Assembly: GCA_002786025.1 (NCBI GenBank)
Contig: NHNW01000043.1
Location: 396,965-460,964, forward strand
DNA from: Zasmidium citrigriseum
Lineage: Eukaryota; Ascomycota; Dothideomycetes; Mycosphaerellales; Mycosphaerellaceae
Direction of reading: 5' to 3'
Length of the DNA: 64,000 nucleotides
Part shown: in pieces, positions 46,833 through 56,849 of the stretch
Numbering within the stretch: position 1 is the first letter of the stretch
Layout of the letters: each line of letters starts with the position of its first letter
Notes under the pieces: model-generated
Databases searched by the model: none
Seen by the model: only the letters and a program-made list of their open reading frames with translations
Told to the model about the DNA's origin: nothing
Program-made: the position numbers and the translations under genes

Positions 46833-47673
46833 CGTACGCCGGCCGTTATTTAGTTATACTTATATAGTCTAGTCGCTTAAATTTTCTTATTAAGGGGCTA
46901 CTACTAAACTATACTTTCTACTAAGCGCCCGCTCGTTACCGTATACTTAGATACTCCACGCCCTCCTAGTAGCTTAGTCGTCTAACGTTAGTAAGGCTAT
47001 ACCTTCCTTATCGGGGAGCTCGTCTAGGAGGCTCTCTATAAACTCTAGTCCCTCGAGACCGAGTTACCTTATTCTCTCTATACTAGCGCCTTAAGTACCC
47101 GCTAGGACCGACCTAATTAGCGTCTCCGCTTTCTACGAGAGGAACTCGAGTAGCTAGTCGTACTCGCCCTTGCTCTAGAGTCGCTCTAGATTACGAGGTA
47201 TTAGTACGGTACCCTAGGCGCGAATATAGAGATATACTAAATATTATAGCTACGACGAGGTTTAGTAGTATAAATAGGAATTTGTTACCTACGTCTTACT
47301 TACCGCTCTTATACCCCGCTATAAAGTCGAGCGTACGTTAAGGTAGGTTAGGGCCGGAGTCGCTATACTCTCTTAGCTAGTTACTGGCGAGGCGAGCTAT
47401 ATATTCTAGTCTATTCCTCGCGCTACTATCGATATACACCTTCTTCGCTACGTCGCTCGTCTTAACTTTCTTTAGGTTAGTATCCTATTCCGCCTTACGA
47501 GCTATATACTTAAGGCGGTTTACCTTATAAGCGCTATCGTACTATATATCTAGCGGCTATAGTATCGGTTAGATATAGGTTAGTAGTAGTAATTAGAGTA
47601 CTTACTATCGTCCCGCTTACCGGAATATCTAAGGTATTTATAGTAGTAGAGCGAGCGTAGTAACGAAGTAACG
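46833..47673 (-). pseudogene. Array paralog 8, RIP-inactivated
   Basis: Marker segment at about 47121-47175 reads SKGEYDQLLEFLS-like (Q as a stop), then KAET. It is bounded by the palindrome GTACGCCGGCCGTTATTTA at 46833-46852 and by spacer 8 on the right. It is separated from paralog 7 by the minisatellite and the unrelated relic at 45.9-46.7 kb. Confidence 0.5.
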
Positions 47674-47880
47674 TCGAATACCAGCTAGCTATCGAAGTAT
47701 ATTATTATATAAGGTATTTAGAGAGGATATTATAGTAAAGGGTTTGTTACTATTTATACTCTATCGCGCGCGCTTATACGTCGGTATAGTAGTAGCCGTA
47801 TACTGTCTAGCGGCGTATTAAGGCGGTACTTCTCGCTAGCTTATAATCGCCCCTATTTTCGCGACGCCGGTCGGCGTTCT
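47674..47880. promoter_or_regulatory. Array spacer 8, palindrome-bounded, 207 bp
   Basis: GAATACCAGCTAGC at 47674-47692 (CA retained) and CGACGCCGGTCGGCGTTC at 47863-47880. Presumed promoter of paralog 8. Confidence 0.5.
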
Positions 47881-49219
47881 AGTTAGCTTATATCGCCTTC
47901 GCTAGTAGCGTTCTACCTAGTCCGGTATATTAACGTTTAGTACGCTCTATAGGGTAGGTATAGTATCCTCTAGCTATTATAAGTATAGGGTAAGGTAGTC
48001 GATATAAGTACGACCGAATATTAGGTATCCTACGCGTTTAGGGAGCGAAGGATCGAGAATACCCTATAATTCTTATTAAGTTACCCCGTTACCGAGATAA
48101 GCTATAAATATAAAGTATAGGAACTATTAATTAGTAGGATCGGAATAGTTTACGTACGACGTCCCTTTCTAGTACTAATATAGGGTTTAGGAGGAAGGCG
48201 ATTAATATATATATAATTCTAAGGGCGTACGTAATAATCTTCTTTAGATTAAGAATAGCCGTATCTACGCTCGCTAACTATTACGGGTTAGGGTAGTCGA
48301 TTGTTTATACTAGTCTCTCCGCCTCTCTCGGTAGATTTAGCTAGTATTATCTACTACTAACTACCGTAACGTAAATAGTCCTATCGCTAGGGCCGCCTCT
48401 CTCGTATCGTCCCTATCGGGAAATCCGTCTAGTATATCTTCTATCTCTCGTACGGCCTTAAGGTATCTAGTTCTCGATCCCTCTAGTTTAAGTACAGCCT
48501 AGTTTAGCGGGATATTTTCGGCTAGGATACCTACCTTCTACGTAATAAACTCTAATAGTAACTTATCGGCTACTTCGTAGCTTTAGCGTTCTATAGTAAG
48601 GGTACGTATATTAATATATATAGGCTATAAGCGGGTAGACGAGATATACCTTAGGCGAGAGCGCGGATAAAGAATCGTAGTATATATAGAAACTTAGTAC
48701 TAGCCCGTATACCGCCTTCGTACGCAGCTAATAACGAGTAGAGAGCGCTAGCGATATTATCGGGATAGTATCCCTAGTACGCCGCGGCGGCCTACTAGGT
48801 TAATATTTCTTCTAGTATAGCGGTAGATCCTAGGACGCCCTATATCGTATTGTCGTTAGCGTAGATACGTTTATACTCGCTTATCTAGCCCTCCTTACGC
48901 TTTCTACGCCTCTCTCTCTACTACGATCGTACTATAGCCTATAGCGGCCCTCTACTATTTGTCGGCTAGGTTTTTATTAGTAGCTATATAGAGAGAGGGG
49001 CGGGGGGGCTATCGCTATCTTACGTTCGAGTCTACCCTCGGGCTATATACTACTCTAAGCGGAATAGTAGACGTAAACGTATATAGTAGGGTATCGTTAA
49101 ACGCCGACTAGGGTTCCGCTATCTATATCTAGTATTATAGAGTTTAAGTTTAAAGCGTTTAAAGAAGGGTTTTATATATAGACGCTCCTACTAGCCTAAG
49201 TATAGAGTATAAATCTAAT
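47881..49219 (-). pseudogene. Array paralog 9, RIP-inactivated
   Basis: Marker segment at about 48521-48570 reads VADKLLLEFIT, stop, KVGI on the minus strand. The interval is longer than the usual unit and its left part (47881-48250) has no clear frame. The palindrome TATACGGTCGGTATTTAG at 49220-49236 bounds it on the right. It is the last family member I can find. Confidence 0.5.
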
Positions 49220-49399
49220 ATACGGTCGGTATTTAGAGTTAGTATAGCGCTTATAATTGTATTTATCGAGCTATCTAGGCTATATAAGTAACGCCCGCTA
49301 TCCTATTAGAGTAGCCGCTTATAGGTTAATCCTACTCCGTAGCTCGTTTCTTAGTTCTATATCGTACCTATCTCCCGCTTAGCTATCGAGGGCTTAGAG

Positions 49400-50115
49400 T
49401 CTATAGGTAAAAGAAACGCCGCTCCTTCCTATCGTCCTATCCGGTCCGATTAACCTCGAAGCTATAGTATAATATACCCGTATTAACGCCGTCTAGTTCG
49501 TCTATTACCGTATTATCTATTAGATTATACGCCTCTAGAGCCTTCTCCTATAGAGTCTCGCCCTCTTTATACTAGTTAGTAGCCTTCTACCTTATTAACC
49601 GACGTGCGATAACGGCTAGGGTATATAGCGGGTTTCTCGGTTCGTCGAGGTTAAGGCGTCGATCTATAAAAAAAGTTAGTTAAAACGTCTACCCTCTCTC
49701 TGGGAGGAGATAGTATACCTTCTACTAGAATATCTATAATACGCGTAATAGCTCGATACTACGTAGATCCTCCGCCTATACTATAACTCTCTATTACTAA
49801 TAGCTAGCCTAGCCCGGTAACTAACTAATTATAGTATCCCGCTTTAAGTTCGAGTACCTATAGCTAGTCCTACACCTTTCGAGCGATATCTTCGCCTATT
49901 ATCCCCTCGATCGCTATATATATAGCGAATCTTACGTCGACCTAGATATCGCGTACGTTATACGTAGCGTCGTCGTAGTTCTTACTAGTATACTATTAGC
50001 GAGGGGGGTCGCCTAGGGACGGCGGAGCCTCGTCTTAGTTAGACTAGTCCGTATAGATATCGTAGAAGTCGCTATCGTCTTCGTAGTTACGCTTAAGGGG
50101 CTTTATATTAAAGCG
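49400..50115 (-). pseudogene. RIP-inactivated coding relic with acidic N-terminus, unrecognised
   Basis: From about 50095 downward: NYEDDSDFYDIYTD, DEAPPSLGDPPR, DVRFAIYIAIEGIIGEDIAR (49930) and ILVEGILSPPRERVDVLTNF (49720). Near 49665 the frame changes (indel or intron), then DRRLNLDEPRNPLYTLAVIA, NLIDNTVIDELDGVNTGILY (49500) and a TAG near 49408. About 230 residues, two frames. No family recognised. Spacer palindromes lie upstream at about 50140 and 50225. Confidence 0.5.
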
Positions 50116-50549
50116 GAGTCGAAGGCTTAGAGAGTAAGGTCGAGAGCCGGCTAGAGTTAGCTAGTTTATATAGAAAGAGCTTCTTAAATAGTCGAAACTA
50201 GATATAGTCTATACGTTAATAGAGTACCGGGCGGTATTTAGGTATATTTATAGGGTTTTATATAAGTAGGGTAGTAGAGGATAGTATATAAATAGTTTCT
50301 CGAGTAAGTTCGTAGCTCTCGTTCTCTATAGGCGACGGTAAGGTATCTCGCCGCTTTTATCTAGTAGGCTTTTTATATAGGGACTAGTAGGCCTATAGTC
50401 GTAAGAGTCGGGAGGTAAAGTCTATAGTAGATAGGCGTTAGTAGGGTAGAGGTATAGTCGTTCTACTATATAGAAGGTTACTAATAGGGGCGGTTTAGGC
50501 GCTCTCTACCGAGTAGATACTAGTCTCGCGCGATCCTATAACCCCGGTC

Positions 50550-51175
50550 TATACAATTTTTAATATCTTATTAACCTAGATAATACCTCTCGTATCTAGT
50601 TTCTCTAAGATAATTATATCTACTTTATTATATACTTCGATAGCCTCGCGCTTATACTTTTCGAATCTATCCTATCCGGAAATATCCTCTATCTACGCTA
50701 TAGGGCCTATCTTCTTCCTACCGATAGCCGCGAAGAGGTATAAAGGGGGGCAGAAAAGCGAAGCGTCTAGTTAACGGGCTACCGACTAGTTAGCGGTACG
50801 ACCGTTAATATACGATCGTTTTATTATACCTTACGACAATCGCCTTATTAGGTATACGAATATCTAGAGCTATTTCGCCCTAGCCCTACTAAGCTATTCC
50901 TTAGTAGCTAGTATCTTACCGAGAGCTACGTATATATCCGTAGGCGTACGAGTATCGTTTCTATACTATCTCTCTAGCGCCTATAGGTAGCCGATTCCTT
51001 CGTAGTTTAGGGCGTTATCTCGGACGATCTATTTAAGCTCGCTAGTAGGGGAGAATCGGATAACGTTATAATCGAGGCTATATACGGCGCCTATATACTA
51101 TCCTTCTACTAACGATATAACGTCTACTAGTAAGGCGGGCGTAGTAGTTAGATTATAGCCTTAGTCGTAGTAGAC
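50550..51175 (-). pseudogene. RIP-inactivated coding relic, unrecognised
   Basis: One minus-strand frame of about 205 codons: PALLVDVISLVEG (51130), GAVYSLDYNVIRFSPTSELK (51080), DIYVALGKILATKE (50930), RRLSQGIIKRSYINGRTAN with Q as a stop (50840), DASLFCPPLYLFAAIGRKKI (50755) and NKVDIIILEKLDTRGII (50630), ending at a TAG near 50552. The basic middle followed by a conserved-looking hydrophobic segment suggests an enzyme, but I cannot name it. A palindrome with TG retained, CGGCGGCTGGTATTAAA, is near 51290. Confidence 0.55.
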
Positions 51176-51829
51176 TATATATAACCTTTAACGCTAGCTA
51201 GAGTTAGCGTAATAGGTTATTTATTAGATAGTATTCGAGGGAGAAAGCGCGGTAGTTAGATTAATTATATAGTATCCGTACGGTTGCGAACGGCGGCTGG
51301 TATTAAAGGTTATCGAGGCGTATCTATCTTCCCGGCCTATCTATAATAATATCGCTAGTTAGGTAGCGGGTAAGGTCGGACCTAGTTACTAAAGCTTTAT
51401 ATAGGTCGAAGCGTCCGAAACCCGATACGCGGAGTAATAGCGATAGCTACTTATTATATAAAGGCTACTCTCTATATTAGGGCGCTCCTACGCTATTCGC
51501 GATACCTTCTATACTAGGAGGTCGTCCTAGGTCTAACGTTAGGCGAGCCGAGTTATTATAGCCGTAGGACCGGAGGTTATAGTAATAGAAGCTACTTCCT
51601 ACTCTATCTATAGGGTCTTAGACGTACGAGACGTCTAACCTACGCGATATAGGTACTCGTACGAGAGATCTACTAGCCTATATATAAATTTAGGCGTAGA
51701 GTTAGGAGATCGTTCGGCGTATATAGGATCCTTAGGTATAAGTTATAGCTTTCGATATATAAGTAACCTTCTATAGTACCGGTAGTCTTTCGTAGGGTCG
51801 AGAATTAGTTAACACTTTACGATGTTTTT
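51176..51829. other. Intergenic, no gene seen
   Basis: Contains the palindrome copy near 51290 and no persistent coding frame. Confidence 0.3.
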
Positions 51830-52500
51830 AAACCCTTACTAAATACCTAGTATACTATAAGTCTACCCCTAAGTTGTAATATTCTCTCTACCTCTATACT
51901 AGAGAGCTTTAGCCGCGCTATATAGTTTATCGTATACCCCGAAGATCTTATTACATAGGGTAGGTCTTACTACGCTATAAAGCTTATCGTATACTCCGGA
52001 GATCTTATTCTACGGGGAAGCTCTTAGCACCTTATAAACGTTTCGTCTACTACGAAGATCTCCGTTCGCTAATAAACTCTCTATCTACCGAGGAGTTCTT
52101 AATCCGTTAGGAATTCTTTATTAGGGGCTAGAAGCTTTCCGTTACGTTAAGAACTTTTATAGTTTATAAGAACTCTTAACTCTTAAGGTTTATAGGGAAA
52201 CCTTCGTAGTTTATAGGAACTTTAGTAGTATATAGGGACTTTCCTACGCTACGATAACTTTCCTACGCTATAGGAACTTTCGTAATTAAGGTAGAGAAGG
52301 GGGTCTTTACGAGTTAGCTAGATTTTCGTCGTTAAGATAGAGTCTTATAGTAAGGAGCAATCGTTACGGTAAAGAGGATTCTTATACGAGTATTAGAATT
52401 ACGATCGAATAGGGTCTATACTACCGTATTAAAGCTCTATACTTAGCGTATAGGTTTCGTACGGCTATAGAAGCTTTTAGCGAGATTAGGATACTTTATA
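51830..52500. repeat. Decayed minisatellite of about 20-bp units
   Basis: Units such as TATAGGAACTTTCCTACGC (about 52230-52285) and CGAAGATCTTAT, CGGAGATCTTATTC, CGAAGATCTCCG recur at about 17-21 bp spacing or multiples. The GAAGATCT word links it loosely to the arrays at 35 and 44 kb. No gene inside. Confidence 0.6.
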
Positions 52501-52569
52501 CGACCGATAGAACCCTGTTAGTCGCGTAGGACTTACACCTTCTTACGCGTATCGACTCCTAGCTCTAAA

Positions 52570-53736
52570 ATGCCTATCTACCCTTTTCCTCTCGCCTCGA
52601 TATATACGGAGAGTATCTACCCTCTACTAGAGGACTACGTAGCTAGTCGTTTATAAGTTAGTACTAATACCCCTAATTGTATTATCTATACTATCTAATA
52701 GGTTTACTCTAGTTAAGGCGCGTAGTGTGTCTTAGATATAAGTAAGAGACTACTAGATAGTACCGAGGATAGCCTTAGGGCTAGGTAACGTCGCTACGTA
52801 GTAGTATACTAGGTATCTAGGGATACCCTTACAATAAAACGTCTAGAACCCGTAGTCTATCGCCTACTACTCCGTCGATATTAGGCGGCCGATTCCGAAG
52901 CTACTCGTAACGACGCCGACTTTATAAAGGGTCTAATAGCTATTACTAGTAAACTAGTAACATCTAATATCCTTAAGATAGCGACGATACGGGTAAAGGG
53001 TTAGGGAGTAGGCGCTAGCTAGGTTTAGGTACTAGCTTTACTCTATCGGCCGCTAGACTATAATATCGAGTTAGTCTCTTCCCCTACTAAGCTCCGTACC
53101 TTACTTAGTATACCTTTCCGACTCGCGTACAGGCTAGCCGAGTATACTATCGCTAGTACGCTAGATTAGAGTATTAGCGATATAGTACGTTCCTTCGAAA
53201 TATATAGAGGTACCTATAGCGCGTATAGGCTAGCTACTCCTCCTAGACCTAATAGCGAACTAACCTATACTAATATCGGTTTAGATATTATTAAACGAGT
53301 ATTTCTAGAGCCCTCCTAGCCGTAACCCGAGGATCTAGGGATAAATCTACTCGATATTACTAATCGATAAGGCTTTCGCTTCCGACTAGCCGCTATCGAC
53401 TCGGTAGACCTATACCGCTTAATCGAAATCCGAGAGAGGTTATAGGAATTAGCTACTCTCGGTAGGTATAGAGAAGTACTACTTTCTATACTAGAATAGT
53501 TTATCCTTACCTATAGTCCAACTATATCCTATTAGTATACTAATAATATAGGAGCCTATATCTTCCTTATAGGCCTAGAAGGAGAGAAGATCTAGTATAT
53601 CCCTCGAGGTAGGTAGGAGGCGACTCGCTAGCGCTATTTCGTATATAATAAGAGGACGTCGAGGTATCCTAGGGGTATCGCTAAGATTCGACTAGGCTAC
53701 GGCGATATACTATAAGTCTACGAGTGTCTCGGCTAA
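52570..53736 (+). pseudogene. RIP-inactivated gene, 388 codons, ATG start retained, unrecognised
   Basis: ATG at 52570 opens a frame reading MPIYPFPLASIYTESIYPLL and staying coding to TAA at 53734-53736, with RIP stops only. Later stretches: NDADFIKGLIAITSKLVTSN (52900), RPLDYNIELVSSPTKLRTLL (53045), FEIYRGTYSAYRLATPPRPN (53200) and RFRLAAIDSVDLYRLIEIRE (53370). This is one of the few relics to keep its start codon. The TAA may be a mutated CAA; the frame reads on weakly to about 53810. No family recognised. Small basic and aromatic patches, no membrane segment. Confidence 0.6.
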
Positions 53737-53816
53737 GTATTAAGGGTAATTACGCTAACGGTAGTAGTTTCTAGCCCTCTAGCTAGCCGTACGCTATTAT
53801 TACCTCTAGTAACTAT

Positions 53817-54258
53817 CTAATAGCGGGGTGTTTCTTCTATACCGCCGCCTACTTTACTTAGACGATCGAGTAGGTTTACCTCGAGATCGTCGGTCTTACC
53901 TATACTAACGATTATACCTCTAATAAAGACTAGGCGTAGCTATCGAAGATTATTAGGAATATCGACTAGTACGAGCTCTTTACGCCTACGTAAAAGGACG
54001 ACGTCTTCGCCGCGATAGGCGAAATATTAATAGCCGTAGGGATACTCTTATACGACGAAGGTAGCGGCGAGTAGTTAGCTTAGGTATATCCTACTAGGGC
54101 GGTAGCGCTAAAGCCGCGTCTAATAGTTAAGCGGCCTAGCGTAGGCTACCGCGGGTTTCTCGAGGCTTATCGAAACTAGTATAATACGTATAACTATAAA
54201 GGGTCGATATACGAGCTAGATAATTTCCTATTTAGCGAATAGGATATCGATAATTAAA
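53817..54258 (+). pseudogene. RIP-inactivated coding block, unrecognised; second exon or next gene
   Basis: A frame from ATA (former ATG) near 53820 reads AGCFFYTAAYFT, then YLEIVGLTYTNDYTSNKD (53880), DDVFAAIGEILIAVGILLYD (54000), RPSVGYRGFLEAYRN and SIYELDNFLFSE, ending at TAA 54256-54258. It is in a different frame from the preceding relic. It could be the 3' exon of that gene, or a separate gene of about 147 codons; no intron that I tried joins the two cleanly. A palindrome, ATACCGGACGGCGTTTATG, follows near 54289. Confidence 0.5.
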
Positions 54259-54439
54259 CCTTATACGTCGCTTACGAGTAGAGTAGAATACCGGACGGCG
54301 TTTATGTTTAGTATTTAGTATAGTATAGGATAGAGATATTAGGATACGATTTAGTATAGTTACCCTATCTAACGCTCGTATATATATATAGAGTAGTAGC
54401 TTTCTACTATCCTATTCCTCTCTACTTCGGTATAACTAG

Positions 54440-55070
54440 GCTAGGTACGTAATCCGGTACGCGTAAGGAGTATTAGCTTATCGGCGATCTTCTTCTACGC
54501 TACTTATACGTCCTTTACGCCTTACGTATCGGCCGGTACTTTAAGGGTAGCGTCGAAATCGATTAACTACTAGTTAAAGATCCTACTATAAGTAATAAAG
54601 CCCTCTAATCCGGCTCGATCGATATAGTTACCCTCCCCGCCGAACTCTCCTATCTATTATTAGCGGTTACTTATAGCGACCGAGGGTTTAGATAGTTAGC
54701 CTTACCGTTCTTTATAAACGTACTAGCGAATACGAAGACTTACTTAAAGATCTAGCCGTCTACTACGAATAGTCTACTAGATTTACTAGGTCGAGCGAAC
54801 CTTACGCGTATAATTCGCGTAGTACTATCGAACGTACCTACTCGAAGGTAGCCCTAGTTAGCGTAGAATATATCTATATCGTCGAGGTCGAAGTTAAGCG
54901 TACTCGATCTTAATAGAGCGCTATAAGAGTTCTAGTTAAATACGGGGGTATAGGAATCGTTATCGGTAGGCTTAGTAACGCTATCCTTACGGCGGCGGAG
55001 CTAGTAGAAATCGCTATTACCCTCTAGATACTCCGTCGAAGGGTAGAGTCTAAAGTATACCTTTATCTAG
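54440..55070 (-). pseudogene. RIP-inactivated coding relic, unrecognised
   Basis: One minus-strand frame: YPSTEYLEGNSDFY (55045), RRRKDSVTKPTDNDSYTPVF (54990), LNFDLDDIDIFYAN (54890), VGTFDSTTRIIRVRFARPSK (54830), SSRLFVVDG and FVFASTFIKNGKANYLNP (54725), then VTISIEPD (54620). About 200 codons, beta-rich. No family recognised. Its 5' end lies about 65 bp from a palindrome-like CTAGCTGGCGTTAG near 55137. Confidence 0.5.
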
Positions 55071-55374
55071 GTCTTTTAGTTAGTTCGTAGAGGAGCTAGA
55101 TATACTAAGTCTAATACTCGTAAGTAAGCCTAGGTTCTAGCTGGCGTTAGATATACTTATATAGGTAATAGTATCGTTAGGTTAGTAGATACCCTTTTAT
55201 ACTACCTCGAAGGGTAGCGCTAGTTAGTATTTACGTTTAGTTTAGTTAGGAAATACGAGTATAGAATATTTATTATAGTTCTCGTCGCTATAATCTTAAT
55301 AGTATATATCTTATATACTATAGGTATATACTTAAAGGTACGTATCGGGACCTCGTATCCGTTCCTCGCTTACC

Positions 55375-56019
55375 CTACTTAGTAGTAGGCTTCTTCGTAG
55401 CTAGCTTCTTCGTAGCGGGCTTCTTAGTAGGCTCGCCTTCCGCCTTACGCTTTCTAGTCTTATTATAGTAGACGATAGTAATCTTCTTAATACCGCCTCC
55501 TATAACCTCCGTACTTTCGATTATATCCTTCGTTAAGCCCTAGTCGACCTTAAACGATCCCGCGTTAATTATCGGGATACGGATATTAATAATCTTCTCG
55601 CTATCCTCGTAGGTATCGTTCTACTCCTTAACCTTTTCGTCGATATCTTATAGAGCCCTCCGGGTCGCTCTAAGGACCGTATCTAGCGTAGACTTTATCT
55701 TCTTATAGAAGCCGGTAGACGTAAAGAGGTAGCTAATATAGTAGCCCTTAGGGCTAACTAGGCCTAGAAGGAGAGATTCGCTAAGTAGGGTATAGCTATC
55801 CTTCTTATAGGCTTGTTTATATTCTAGGAAGGCGTCTAGGTAGCGCCTCTTAAACTTCTTAGCTACGTCGCTACCCTACTCGCTATTATAGTTATATACG
55901 TATATAAGGAGAGCGCCGTCCGTAGCGTTAAATAGATTACCGTCCTCTTCGATAACCCTAAGCTTAGCGGCCTTTCTCTCCGACGATAGATCGTCGCCTA
56001 GCGGGATAGTCGTCGCTAT
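55375..56019 (-). pseudogene. RIP-inactivated macro-domain protein, Poa1-like ADP-ribose 1''-phosphate phosphatase
   Basis: One frame of 215 codons from ATA (former ATG) at 56019 to TAG at 55375-55377, with four internal RIP stops. The macro domain begins LRVIEEDGNLFNATDGALLI (residues 20-39). The next segment, YVYNYNSE-stop-GS (40-50), is the RIP form of the family's HxCNCxGxWG loop: Tyr for His or Cys, Ser for Gly, stop for Trp. LLSESLLL and GYYISYLFTSTGF (about 80-108) match the following strand and the ligand loop with Gly to Ser changes. Known Poa1-type proteins remove phosphate from ADP-ribose 1''-phosphate, a by-product of tRNA splicing. The C-terminal 25 residues are Lys-rich (TKKPATKKLATKKPTTK), an unusual tail that could be a nuclear signal. 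Flanked by palindromes near 56110 and 56222. Confidence 0.82.
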
Positions 56020-56849
56020 AGGTCGTAGTTAGTATCGAAGGTTTTAGGCGGAATATATTAGCCTTACCTATATTAGAGTCGTAGGTTAAGGAATAAGCTA
56101 AGAATTAACCTTAAGTACCGGCTAGAGTTAGTAGAAGAGGATAAGGTTATTAAAGGAATTAGGAGGTAAAGGGGAAATATATAGTCCTTTATAGCCGTAC
56201 GTACGGACTACGTATATAAGTACCGGCTAGCGTTTAATATAGCTATACTCCTAAGATATAGACTAAGTAGGGTATATATTTATATAGATACTAAAATACT
56301 AGGACTAGATATAGAGGAATTTTATAAAGGTGGATTCTTTAGGCTCCTAGAGTATAATTCTATTATATAGACTAACTCTAGTAACCTTTAGATATATATA
56401 CTTCTATAATAATAGGTTAGAGGTAGTAGAGTAATAGAGGGTTATAAGTACTAGGGTATTTAGAAATAGGTATTAGCTAAATATAGTTTATAGTTATACT
56501 ATTAGATATTCTTTAGAATAATAGATAAGTATTATAGTATATAGTAGTAGTCTTAAGATTTACTATAAATATATATATATATAGGGTATAGGTAAATTAT
56601 ATAGGGTTAGGATTAGGGTTCTATAATAAGAATATCTCCTCTAGATAAGTTTAATAGCTTTATCTACTATACCTATATACTTATTAAATACGCTATACGC
56701 TATAGTATTAATTAGATAGATAACTACTTTATAGCTTCTCTATTTCTAAGCTTACGACTAGAATACCTCTAGTACTACCTAGATCTTAGTATTTTTCTAG
56801 ATATAGAGGTTATTATTAATATACCGTATTATAAGTAAGTTAATAGTAA
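56020..56849. other. Boundary zone between gene-dense and AT-rich DNA
   Basis: Two palindromes, AAGTACCGGCTAGAGTTAG (about 56112) and AGTACCGGCTAGCGTTTAA (about 56221), are the last copies seen. From about 56240 CpG becomes rare and composition turns AT-rich. No gene is recognised. Confidence 0.4.
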
